DNA from: Bacillota bacterium
Lineage (GTDB): Bacteria; Bacillota; UBA4882; UBA8346
DNA length: 64,000 bases
Reading direction: 5' to 3'
Assembly: GCA_023435565.1 (NCBI GenBank)
Contig: JAEYRN010000063.1
Coordinates: 35,264 to 99,263, forward strand
Shown: one piece after another, positions 25,189-34,405 of the stretch
Layout of the letters: each line of letters opens with the position of its first letter
How positions within the stretch are numbered: the stretch's first letter is position 1
The notes under the pieces: model-generated
Database searches by the model: none
The model's input: the letters and a program-made list of their open reading frames with translations, nothing else
What the model was told of the DNA's origin: nothing
Position numbers and translations under genes: made by a program

Positions 25189-28100
25189 AAATCATGGATA
25201 TTATGACAACAATACAAAAAAGTTTGTATGTACGGGTTATTGGCCGGTCGCCGATATTAATTGGAATGCGGTCGCATTATATGGCTGTTCTAATGGAGTG
25301 CTTTGTTTTTATGATGGACTCTTAAATAATGCGGACTTAAAAAAACAAGAAAAAAGAATAAAAGACTACATATGCCATTATGGGCCGCAGATTATGGGAG
25401 TTGAAGGCAGTTCGAAAATAATGAATACCCATTGGGTCTCAGTTTATGGGTGGGTTTCAGATGAAAAAGGCAATGTAACAGATTGGCTGATTAGCGATCC
25501 AGCGGATGGTAGGTTAAAAAGTTTAAATGATGATCCAAGATATAAAGGCAAGTACGGTGACGTGCATGGTTTCAGGTTTATCCATTCAAATGCTCGTATC
25601 AATGCTCCCCCGTCAATTACTTTTAACATGCACTCACCGGCTGAATTATTAGTAATTGATTCGCAGGGAAGACGCACCGGCTACGATCCGGCAACCGGTC
25701 AATCCTATAACGAGATCCCCGAGGCGTCATACATTCATCATGCAGGTATTGAAGACCCGGAAACAGGAGAACTACATGAGTCCGACCTAAAGACGCTTCA
25801 TATTCTAAATCCCGATCCGAAAAAGTATAAGTTAGTCGTTACCGGAACCGGCAATGGAACTTATAGTCTGGATGTAATTGGTTATAATCAATCATATACT
25901 GAAACAGTAAGCGGCTACGAAGATGTCCCGGTAACCCCGCTCGAAGTCCATACTTACGATATTCAATACGACGGATATGTTGATAGATTTGAAGCTGAAG
26001 CGATGGTTCTATATAATTATACGGTAGAGGACAACTCGTCCGCCTCCGGCGAAAAGCTGGTCAAAGTAACATCCAATCCAGCGAGCGCCAGTTTCGTTTA
26101 TTCCGGCGATCCCGGAGTTAAGGATTTGGCAATCTGGTACTATGATCAAAACAACGGGCACTCCACTTATCAATTGTATATCAACAACGTTTTAATTGAT
26201 TCCTGGACCACCGATCAGGATTTAGGCTCCGTCGAACTGTCCGCCGCCACCCGCGTCAGTAGGGTTGTCTCCAATATCCAACTTAACATCGGGGATCAGA
26301 TTAAAATCGAAGGATTAATGTATGGCGAAGAAAGGGCAACCATCGATGTGGTCGAGATCTCGAAACCCTTAGCGACATTACCGCGAGTAGCCCCGTTAAG
26401 TTTTAGCTTGGCAAGCGGCGTCTATGATTCCCCGCAAAGCGTAGCCATTATTTGTGACACCGGCGACGCGGTGATCCGTTATACAACCAACGGAACAACG
26501 CCGAATCAAACTTCGTCGGTTTACAGCGGCCCAATTGCGGTAACGTCTAGCATGACCCTGAAGGCTTACGCTTCCAGAAACGGCTTTGAAGATTCCGAAG
26601 TTATTTCCGCGAAATATACGATCACCAATCCGTCCAACCGGGTGGCTGCGCCAACCTTTACTCCGATAACCGGGAATTATACTTTCGGAAGAAAGGTTAG
26701 CATTTTCTGCGCCACTGAAGAAGCGACGATCCGGTATACCACCGATGGCAGTACTCCTAACGCTTCATCCCCGGTCTATACCGGACCGGTGGCGGTGGAC
26801 CAAACGACCACCTTTAAGGCTTATGCTTCGAAAGACGGTATTCGGGATTCCGATATCACCACCTCCACTTATACTATCAAAGTAACAGAACCGGTAATTA
26901 CTCCGACATCCGGAACCTATCTTTCAACCCAACTGGTAACAATAATTTGTCCAACCAGAGATGCCGTCATCAGGTATACTACCGATGGCAGCATGCCTAA
27001 CGCGTCCTCTCCGATCTATACCGGCCCGATTAAAGTCGAATGGAATACTAGGATTAGGGCTTATGCTTCAATAACCGGCCTTGACAATTCGGATGTAGTA
27101 AGCGCAAACTATGTTATCAAAGTGAATACGCCCAAATTGAGTCTGGGCTCCGGGACATACTATTCACCGCAAAGTTTAACTATCTCTTGCGCTAATTCTA
27201 CCGCCACCATCCATTATACCACCGATGGGAGCGTTCCGAACGCTTCATCGCCGGTATATACCGGACCGATAACGGTGGACCGGACGATGACATTTACAGC
27301 TTGCGCCTTAGCGCCCGGTCTCGAAGATTCGAATGTAGTAACGGCAAATTATATTTTAAAGGTTCAAGCTCCTGTTATTAGCCCCAAAACGGGGAATTAT
27401 AGTTCCGGACAAACCGTCACCATCTCCTGCGCTACTAGCGGCGCGACGATCCGGTATACTATCGATGGTAGTACTCCTGATGCTTCATCATTGGTTTATT
27501 CCGAACCGATAACGGTGGCGGAAACTTCAATAATCAAAGCTTATGCCGAGAAAGAAGGATATACTGATTCCGATATTGTAACAGCGGTTTACTTATTTTC
27601 GTCAATACCAAACTCTCTTATCAATCCGGGATTTGAGAATGGCCCCGGCATCGGCTGGACCGGGAATACCGCCGATGGACATGTAAGCATCGATCAAACC
27701 TGGCCCCAAACCGGTTCATACAGTCTTCATTTAGGGGGTTACAATAATGCGAATGATTATGCCGAACAGCAAGTTGTGATACCTGCAAGCGGGATACTTA
27801 CCTACTGGTGGTATATGTTAAGCGACGAAACCTCAGATTATACCGGATATGATTTTTTGAATGTCAGTTTATATAATACCAAGGGGGTTCTGCTGAAAAC
27901 TTTCAAGACTTACAGCAATATATTAGAACGTGGTACCTGGACTCTGGATGGAATCAGTCTTGCTTCTTATGCCGGTCAAGAAGTGATACTCCGTTTTACA
28001 TGTACAACGGATTCTTCACTTCCCACCACATTTTGGATTGATAATGTGTCCATTAATTCAGTGACAGCGCCACCAACCCCTGTTGCAACACCGGCCTTCA

Positions 28101-30676
28101 ATCCGGCCGGAGGAACATATGCCGAGGCGCAGAGTGTAACGATATCCTGTGCCACCGACGGAGCAACGATTCGATACACTATTGATGGCAGTACTCCGGA
28201 TAGTTCATCACCGGTTTATACCACTCCGATATCAATAACCGAGAATACAACGATTAAAGCTTATGCCACCAAGACCGGGATGATGGATTCCGAGGTGGCT
28301 ACCGCGATTTATGAAATTAATATTCCTCAAGTAGCCGCACCAACCATTAATCCGATTGGAGGAACTTATTCCGGAGCGCAGAATATTACGATATCTTGTG
28401 AAACCGAAGGTGTTACCATACGATACACTGTTGATGGCAGCATTCCTAACGCTTCCTCATCGGTATGTACCGGCCCAATATCGGTAACAAAAAATACAAC
28501 GGTTAAAGCATATGCCACCAAAACAGGGATGATAGATTCCGCTGTTGCTACAGCGATTTATGAAATTAACATATCAAAAGTTGCAACCCCGGCCTTTAGC
28601 CCAACTGGAGGAATATGTACTTCGGCCCAGAGCATAACAATAACCTGCGTTACAGACGGAGCGACGATTCGATACACCATTGACGGCAGTATTCCGAATA
28701 GTTCATCGTCTGTTTATACCGGTCCGATAACGATAGCTAAAAATACCACGATTAAAGCTTATGCTACCAAAACCGGGTTGATGGATTCCGATATGGCTGC
28801 CGCGATCTATGAAATAAATATTCCTCAAGTAGCAACACCAACCTTCAATCCGGCTGGAGGGACATATAACGGGATACAGAGCGTAACTATATCCTGCGCC
28901 ACGTATGATGTTACCATACGGTATACCACCGATGGCAGCGCTCCGAATGCTTCATCACCGGTCTATACCGGCCCGATAAAAATATCTGAAAACACGACTA
29001 TTAACGCTTATGCGACAAAACCCGGAATGGTTGATTCCAATGTTGCTACCGCGATCTATGTAATCAATATCCCCCATGTCGCTACACCGGTTTTCAATCC
29101 GGCAGGCGGGACATATACTTCGGCGCAGAGCGTGACAATTTCTTGCGTAACTAGTGATGCGACGATCCGGTATACCGTTGACGGTAGTACTCCGAATAGT
29201 TCATCACCGGTTTTTACCACCCCAATAACAATAACCGAAAATACAACGGTTAAAGCTTATGCCTATAAAATCGGGATGATTGATTCTGAGGTTGCTACCG
29301 CGACCTATGAAATCAATATCCCTCAAGTTGCTAAACCGGTCTTTAGTCCGGAAGGGGGAACTTATACTGAGGCGCAAAGCATAACAATTTCTTGCGCGAC
29401 GAAAGATGCTATAATCAGGTATACCACCGACGGCAGCGTTCCAAATGCTACATCACCGATCTATAACGATCCGATATCAATAACCGCAAACACGACCATT
29501 AAAGCTCATGCGACTAAAACCGGAATGATTGATTCCAATGTTGCTACATCGGTCTATGTGATTAATATGCCCCAAACCGTAGTAACACCTACCTTCTTAC
29601 CGGGTTCCGGAACATATTATTGGCCGCAAATCGTAAAGATCTTTTGCCCAACGAAAGGCGCAATCATCAGGTATACAACTGACGGCAGCATTCCGGATTC
29701 AACTTCACGGATATATACTCATCCGTTAATGGTGATAAATATATCAACGCTTAAAGCTTATGCCGTTAAACCAGGTTATAACGATTCCAATGTAGCAACA
29801 GCGATTTATGATATGAAAACCGCTGCGCCGTTCTTTAACCTTAAACCTGGAACCTATAAAAAGCCCTATAAAGTAAAGATTTTTTGTCCCACTAAAGGAG
29901 CGGTAATCCGGTATACGACCGACGGCAGCGATCCGGACCATTCTTCCCCGGTATATATTCATCCGATAATGGTAAAGGAAACAACCATAATTAAAGCTTA
30001 TGCCTATAAACACGGATACAGCAATTCCGAAGTGATAACGGCAACCTATGTAATTGATAATCGCCCGAAAGCAGCAACACCGACATCTAATCCGGGATCG
30101 GGGATCTATATTTCATCACGGGAAATTAGAATCACTAGTAAGACTAAAGAGGCGATCATCCGGTATACGATAGATGGGACTACTCCGAACATTGCATCGC
30201 CGATTTTTGAGAGTCCGTTAACAATCACGAAAACAACTATGTTTAAAGCGTATGCAAGCAAAGAAGGATATAAAGACTCCGGCGTTTCTACAGCATATTA
30301 TAGTATTTTGGTAGCGCCTCCGTCTTTTAATCCAAAAGGGGGAACTTATCGTTCAGTGCAAGAAGTGAAATTATCATGTGACACAAATGGAGCCACCATA
30401 AGGTATACCATTGACGGTACCAATCCGAACGCTTTATCGGCAGTATATACTGATCCGATAAGTGTATCTAAGAACACTAAGATCAAGGCCTATGCCAGTA
30501 AATTAGGATGTAAAGATTCAATTATAATGACAGCGAATTATTTAATAAAAACTGAAAAGGGTTTTAGCTTAAGATCAGGAACCCGTTATCTAGCACAAAG
30601 GGTACTAGACTTTTTTAGGGCAAAATGGGCAACTATTTGTTTTCAAATGATGAAACGCTTTGAACTTTTAATTTAG
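25145..30676 (+). CDS. C-terminal part of giant exported protein: C39-like protease, CBM-like domains, chitobiase-type repeats
   Basis: 1843 codons open, but its first ATG has no Shine-Dalgarno and the true link is across the C tract at 25161. In order: the rest of the cysteine protease domain (catalytic His in NTHWVSVYGW, Asp in WLISDPADG); a ~130-residue domain; and a CBM6-like jelly roll (DRFEAEAMVLYN to DVVEIS). Then come 15 repeats of ~80 residues of the chitobiase/Fn3-associated type (core IRYTTDGSTPNASSPVYTGP), interrupted after the fifth by a ~160-residue jelly-roll domain (NPGFENG). The last ~40 residues look like a decayed sixteenth repeat. A secreted surface protein that binds polysaccharide or other cells is likely. 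Confidence 0.8.
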   Translation: MVLMLSPPDLNYWLKNHGYYDNNTKKFVCTGYWPVADINWNAVALYGCSNGVLCFYDGLLNNADLKKQEKRIKDYICHYGPQIMGVEGSSKIMNTHWVSVYGWVSDEKGNVTDWLISDPADGRLKSLNDDPRYKGKYGDVHGFRFIHSNARINAPPSITFNMHSPAELLVIDSQGRRTGYDPATGQSYNEIPEASYIHHAGIEDPETGELHESDLKTLHILNPDPKKYKLVVTGTGNGTYSLDVIGYNQSYTETVSGYEDVPVTPLEVHTYDIQYDGYVDRFEAEAMVLYNYTVEDNSSASGEKLVKVTSNPASASFVYSGDPGVKDLAIWYYDQNNGHSTYQLYINNVLIDSWTTDQDLGSVELSAATRVSRVVSNIQLNIGDQIKIEGLMYGEERATIDVVEISKPLATLPRVAPLSFSLASGVYDSPQSVAIICDTGDAVIRYTTNGTTPNQTSSVYSGPIAVTSSMTLKAYASRNGFEDSEVISAKYTITNPSNRVAAPTFTPITGNYTFGRKVSIFCATEEATIRYTTDGSTPNASSPVYTGPVAVDQTTTFKAYASKDGIRDSDITTSTYTIKVTEPVITPTSGTYLSTQLVTIICPTRDAVIRYTTDGSMPNASSPIYTGPIKVEWNTRIRAYASITGLDNSDVVSANYVIKVNTPKLSLGSGTYYSPQSLTISCANSTATIHYTTDGSVPNASSPVYTGPITVDRTMTFTACALAPGLEDSNVVTANYILKVQAPVISPKTGNYSSGQTVTISCATSGATIRYTIDGSTPDASSLVYSEPITVAETSIIKAYAEKEGYTDSDIVTAVYLFSSIPNSLINPGFENGPGIGWTGNTADGHVSIDQTWPQTGSYSLHLGGYNNANDYAEQQVVIPASGILTYWWYMLSDETSDYTGYDFLNVSLYNTKGVLLKTFKTYSNILERGTWTLDGISLASYAGQEVILRFTCTTDSSLPTTFWIDNVSINSVTAPPTPVATPAFNPAGGTYAEAQSVTISCATDGATIRYTIDGSTPDSSSPVYTTPISITENTTIKAYATKTGMMDSEVATAIYEINIPQVAAPTINPIGGTYSGAQNITISCETEGVTIRYTVDGSIPNASSSVCTGPISVTKNTTVKAYATKTGMIDSAVATAIYEINISKVATPAFSPTGGICTSAQSITITCVTDGATIRYTIDGSIPNSSSSVYTGPITIAKNTTIKAYATKTGLMDSDMAAAIYEINIPQVATPTFNPAGGTYNGIQSVTISCATYDVTIRYTTDGSAPNASSPVYTGPIKISENTTINAYATKPGMVDSNVATAIYVINIPHVATPVFNPAGGTYTSAQSVTISCVTSDATIRYTVDGSTPNSSSPVFTTPITITENTTVKAYAYKIGMIDSEVATATYEINIPQVAKPVFSPEGGTYTEAQSITISCATKDAIIRYTTDGSVPNATSPIYNDPISITANTTIKAHATKTGMIDSNVATSVYVINMPQTVVTPTFLPGSGTYYWPQIVKIFCPTKGAIIRYTTDGSIPDSTSRIYTHPLMVINISTLKAYAVKPGYNDSNVATAIYDMKTAAPFFNLKPGTYKKPYKVKIFCPTKGAVIRYTTDGSDPDHSSPVYIHPIMVKETTIIKAYAYKHGYSNSEVITATYVIDNRPKAATPTSNPGSGIYISSREIRITSKTKEAIIRYTIDGTTPNIASPIFESPLTITKTTMFKAYASKEGYKDSGVSTAYYSILVAPPSFNPKGGTYRSVQEVKLSCDTNGATIRYTIDGTNPNALSAVYTDPISVSKNTKIKAYASKLGCKDSIIMTANYLIKTEKGFSLRSGTRYLAQRVLDFFRAKWATICFQMMKRFELLI
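25161..25168 (+). other. Poly-C tract of eight at the frameshift point
   Basis: Eight C in a row inside the protease coding sequence. Seven (or ten) would join the upstream and downstream frames. Such tracts mutate by slipped-strand mispairing and are typical of phase-variable surface genes. Confidence 0.85.
26387..30553 (+). repeat. Tandem chitobiase-type domain repeats (15 copies, ~240 bp each)
   Basis: Fifteen units share V-A-x-P-x-F-x-P-x-G-G-T-Y, then Q-S-V-T-I-S-C, then the ATIRYTTDGSTPN core and KAYATKTGMIDSxVATAIY. Units 6-11, after the inserted domain, are the most alike, pointing to recent amplification. Units 1-5 and 12-15 have diverged more. Confidence 0.85.
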
Positions 30677-31057
30677 AATTATTCTATTAATCAGATGAAA
30701 ATAAACCATGGTATTTCAGTAAATCAACTCATCCCTGCCTTCTCTTTCCAAAGATAAGAGAAGGTTCGCTTGATACTATCCATGGTCGCTCACCTTAAAG
30801 CCATCCGGGCTTCATAGGTAACCCGGATCCTCCGCATCCATAGAATTTGGGCTGTCTTGATTTTGTTCCTTCTCTTGCGGGCAAGAGAAGCAAGATGAGT
30901 TCTTTGAAAAATAGACATATTTAATCATCAGGTAATAATAAACCTAAAGACCTACCAATCCAATGGTAGGTCTTACTTTTACAATCATTTCACTGTTTTT
31001 AGCTCTATAGAGTTTTATACTAACTCCTAACTCCTTAACTCCTGACTCCTCCTGAAG
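30677..31057. other. 381-base intergenic region with several hairpins
   Basis: It contains three inverted repeats: CCTTCTCTT (30738-30746) / AAGAGAAGG (30756-30764); ATCCGGG (30803-30809) / CCCGGAT (30822-30828); and a 22-bp palindrome CTTCTCTTGC-GG-GCAAGAGAAG (30869-30890). A terminator follows at 30947. No gene seen. The first and third hairpins use the same CTTCTCTT arm. Confidence 0.55.
30947..30982. terminator. Bidirectional terminator
   Basis: AAGACCTACCA (30947-30957) pairs perfectly with TGGTAGGTCTT (30964-30974), loop ATCCAA, followed by ACTTTTAC. It lies between the giant gene and the convergent PBP gene. Confidence 0.75.
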
Positions 31058-33355
31058 TCATTCCCCCTTATGCACTGTACACTTCGACTTCGGCTCCTCG
31101 CCCTCGGTAAAGATCTCCGTCATTACTTGACTGTCCGGGCAGTTGGATGTGGCCAGCATACCGCTTTCGGTACAGATTCTCACTATTACCTGCCGTTTTT
31201 TCTTGTTGGCCGGCGGATTCTGATTGGACTGGGGTTGGTTAAGGGCATCGGGATTCAAACTATCATCCGCAGGAGTTGGGTTTGGATTATAGTAAGGACT
31301 ATAAGGGTTTTCATAATTGGGTTGAGTCGATGACGGTTGGTGTAATATACAGCTTTCAGTAGGCTCGGTCCCGGCCAAATAGGTTTCATATTTGATTTCC
31401 GGACAATAAATCGTAGCCAAACCACCGCTTTTACCGCAGATTTCGATACCGGAAACAATACCGGAGGGTATTGGGAAATTGGATGGAGGAGTTTTAGCCA
31501 GCGCTTTACGCATGAAAGCTCCCCAGATTTGGGCCGCTGTTCCGCTACCGATAACCTGATCACCAATTTTGGTAGGGATTTTCTGAGAGTCGTTGCCGAT
31601 CCAAACCGATGCAAGCAGATCAGGAGTATAACCAACAAACCAGGCATTGGTATAATCGCTGGAAGTACCGGTTTTACCTGCGGCAGGACGGTCAATCATC
31701 GCCGCCCGGCCGGTGCCGCGCATAATAACTCCCCGGAGCATATCCGTAACCAAATAGGCGGTATTTTCAGAAAGAGCTATCTTTTTACGAGGAGTATCTT
31801 CATAGATTTTATTACCGTTGGCATCTCTAACCTCAAGAACAGCGATGGGCTCAACGTAAACACCCTGATTGGCCAAGGGCGTATATGCTGCGGTAAGTTC
31901 CAAGGGAGTAACACCCTTGGTCAATCCTCCTAAGGCTAGGGAAGAAAAGTTCAGGTCATTTGGTTCGCCGCTGACTACTAGATTTTTTAACCCCATTTGT
32001 TTAGCGTATTTAATTACTTTACTCGGTCCAAGGCTTTCTACCAACTTAACAGCAATAATGTTTACCGATTCTTCCAGAGCTTGTCTTAATGAAACATCAC
32101 CCCGGAAAACCTTATCATAGTTTTGGGGGGCCCATTCGCCTTGAGGGGTGGGAAATTTAATCTCTTCGTCCTTTAGAATTGAGCCTGGTGTATAAAGACG
32201 GCTATCGACGGCCGCTACATAAACGAAAGGTTTAATCGCCGAACCGCATTGCCGATGGGCGGCAACCGACCGGTTCAACTGGGTATTGGCAAAGTCCCGG
32301 CCGCCAATCATCGCTTTGATGTAACCACTACGAGGATCTACCGCTAACAAAGAGAGTTGTGGTTGGATTACACCTTTGGAATCCGGTTCACCTCCGGTTA
32401 AAATAGCGCAAGCATCTTCTGCTCCTTGCTGAACAGCTGGATCGAGAGTGGTGTAGATCCGATAACCACCGGTATAAATCTCTTCTTCGGATAAAATTTT
32501 CTTTAAACTTTGAATGATATAATCAACAAAATAGGCTGCCCGTCTTCCACCGGGAGTCAAAGGCAACACATCAAGGGGCTTTTGATTATAAATATCAGCT
32601 TCTTCGGGAGTAACGGAACCGTATTTAAGCATTTGATCGATGACCAGGTTTCTTCGTTCTAAAGCTTCCTTAGGATTGGTATAAGGGGAATAGCCGTTGG
32701 GGTTTTTAGGAAGACCGGCGAGCAAAGCCATTTGATGAGGTTCGAGCTCGGTTACGCTTTTACCAAAAAACAATCTTGAGGCGGATTCGACTCCATACGA
32801 GCCGTGCCCGAAATAAATTTGATTGAGATATCTTTCTAAAATCTCATCTTTAGTGTAATTTCGTTCAATACTGATCGCTAAAAAGGCTTCCTGAATTTTG
32901 CGGGTGAAAGATTTTTTGTGGGTAAGCATTACATTTCTGGCTAACTGTTGGGTAATTGTGCTACCGCCCTCAATGTAACCGCCGCCCTTGATATCAACCC
33001 AAAAAGCACGGGCAATAGCTTTCAAATCGATTCCCGAGTGTTCGTAAAAACGGTTGTCTTCATTACTAATAATTGCTTTTTTCATAAAATCCGGAATTCT
33101 ATTTAAAGGCACTTCAAGCCGGTTCTCCCTAAAAATCCTGGTAAATTCTTTTTTATTAAGGTCATAAAAAATTGTTGCCTGTTTAGAAGAGGGTAGAACT
33201 ACAAGATTACGGTTGGTACTTATTAATAAAACTAGGATAAAACCAAGAAATACACCGAATAGGGCTGTTCCGGTAATGATTAAGTATTTGGTGAGCTCGG
33301 TATTTTTTATCCGATTATTTCGAAACAAATCCTTCAAGTTTTTATAAATGGGCAT
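31058..33355 (-). CDS. Class A penicillin-binding protein (PBP1A type)
   Basis: 765 residues. A short cytoplasmic head and one membrane span (~24-46) precede a GT51 glycosyltransferase with EDNRFYEHSGID and GGSTITQQLARN. The transpeptidase has SAIK (active Ser in QCGSAIKPF), SVN and KTGTSSDYTNAW. It polymerises and cross-links peptidoglycan. The usual PGS before the SxxK box is CGS here, a mild change. The C-terminal ~150 residues hold two copies of a Cys-containing motif (C-x-x-S-G-x-L-A-T-x-x-C-P, later G-T/E-E-P-x-x-x-C) separated by an Asn/Pro-rich linker. Start ATG follows AGGAGG. Divergent from yunB. Confidence 0.93.
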   Translation of the reverse strand: MPIYKNLKDLFRNNRIKNTELTKYLIITGTALFGVFLGFILVLLISTNRNLVVLPSSKQATIFYDLNKKEFTRIFRENRLEVPLNRIPDFMKKAIISNEDNRFYEHSGIDLKAIARAFWVDIKGGGYIEGGSTITQQLARNVMLTHKKSFTRKIQEAFLAISIERNYTKDEILERYLNQIYFGHGSYGVESASRLFFGKSVTELEPHQMALLAGLPKNPNGYSPYTNPKEALERRNLVIDQMLKYGSVTPEEADIYNQKPLDVLPLTPGGRRAAYFVDYIIQSLKKILSEEEIYTGGYRIYTTLDPAVQQGAEDACAILTGGEPDSKGVIQPQLSLLAVDPRSGYIKAMIGGRDFANTQLNRSVAAHRQCGSAIKPFVYVAAVDSRLYTPGSILKDEEIKFPTPQGEWAPQNYDKVFRGDVSLRQALEESVNIIAVKLVESLGPSKVIKYAKQMGLKNLVVSGEPNDLNFSSLALGGLTKGVTPLELTAAYTPLANQGVYVEPIAVLEVRDANGNKIYEDTPRKKIALSENTAYLVTDMLRGVIMRGTGRAAMIDRPAAGKTGTSSDYTNAWFVGYTPDLLASVWIGNDSQKIPTKIGDQVIGSGTAAQIWGAFMRKALAKTPPSNFPIPSGIVSGIEICGKSGGLATIYCPEIKYETYLAGTEPTESCILHQPSSTQPNYENPYSPYYNPNPTPADDSLNPDALNQPQSNQNPPANKKKRQVIVRICTESGMLATSNCPDSQVMTEIFTEGEEPKSKCTVHKGE

Positions 33356-33607
33356 AATTTATCCTCCTGTGAAGACTCTTAGACTTTTACAATATTATTG
33401 AAGCATTAGGATTTAAGATGTAAGTTTATGATCGATAGAATATGAACAAAAATTGTTTAATAAGAATAAATAAAGTTATTAAAGACTGACTTTGGTAATA
33501 ATACCAAATTTTTTTTAGATTGCATTTTTAAACTTAAGATTAATTATACCATAAACAAAAATACATTCGAAAGGGGATAATTTACAATACAATTCATTAT
33601 TAACGGA

Positions 33608-33636
33608 TAATATCTTCGCATTATCAAACATAAGAT
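33608..33636 (+). promoter_or_regulatory. Sigma-E-like promoter of yunB
   Basis: TAATATC (33608-33614) and CATAAGAT (33629-33636) are 14 bases apart. The sigma-E consensus is KMATATT and CATACAMT at this spacing; matches are 6/7 and 6/8. Bacillus yunB is expressed in the mother cell under sigma-E. Confidence 0.5.
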
Positions 33637-33654
33637 TCACTTGAGGCGATGTCT

Positions 33655-34344
33655 ATGAGATTTAGACTAAAAAAAAGATTGGTTATATTTAAGGTGCCCC
33701 CATATAAAAGGCGGTTACTATTATCTTTGGTTTTGGTTGGAGGTTTACTCCTTATGTCGCTGTCAAGTTTTTGGTTGATTGATTTTCGGATTAGGCCCAG
33801 TTTAAAGGAATTGGCTGAAGTCAAAGCGCGGCAAATTGCAATTGAAAATATCCATAGTATTATTCAAAACAAAATTGCACCTGAATTAGAATATAGCAAA
33901 TTAGTTGAACTAAGATTGACCGGCGATGGCAAGGTTGCTTATTTGGAACCAAAAACCGCTGTGATAAATCGAATTTCAGCAGCAGCCACTTTGACAGTTC
34001 AAGAGCACTTAAAAAAGCTCCGATCGGAAACGGTACAGATCCCTATGGGCCAAATTTTTGGTCTGAAAACTCTAGCAAGTTATGGGCCACTTTTGCCGGT
34101 AAAAATTATACCAATTGGAGTAGTTGAAAGTTCAATAAAAGATCAATTTGATTCCGTCGGAATCAACCAGGTTAGACATAAAATCTTTATTATAATAAAA
34201 ACTACTATTAAAATGGTGGTGCCTTTGGTTAAAGAGGAAATAGTAATCAATACCGATGTACCGTTGGCGGAAACAATTATCATGGGTGAAGTTCCTAATC
34301 TTTATCTTGGAACCGGAGGAACTATTTTATCGGGTAAACATTAA
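33655..34344 (+). CDS. yunB: Sporulation protein YunB
   Basis: 229 residues. One N-terminal membrane helix (~18-40), then the YunB core: LAEVKARQIAIENIHSIIQ, the mid-protein PIGVVESSIKDQFDSVGINQ, and the C-terminal PLAETIIMGEVPNLYLG. YunB is found only in endospore formers and is needed for normal sporulation in Bacillus, mechanism unclear. Two ATGs lie six bases apart; the second (33655) is eight bases after GAGG and is chosen. The upstream sigma-E-like promoter fits mother-cell expression. Confidence 0.92.
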   Translation: MRFRLKKRLVIFKVPPYKRRLLLSLVLVGGLLLMSLSSFWLIDFRIRPSLKELAEVKARQIAIENIHSIIQNKIAPELEYSKLVELRLTGDGKVAYLEPKTAVINRISAAATLTVQEHLKKLRSETVQIPMGQIFGLKTLASYGPLLPVKIIPIGVVESSIKDQFDSVGINQVRHKIFIIIKTTIKMVVPLVKEEIVINTDVPLAETIIMGEVPNLYLGTGGTILSGKH

Positions 34345-34405
34345 AGGAAAATATAATCAACTGTGGAAATATATTAAAAGATTTTAACGGATTTTTTTTA
34401 CTTCT

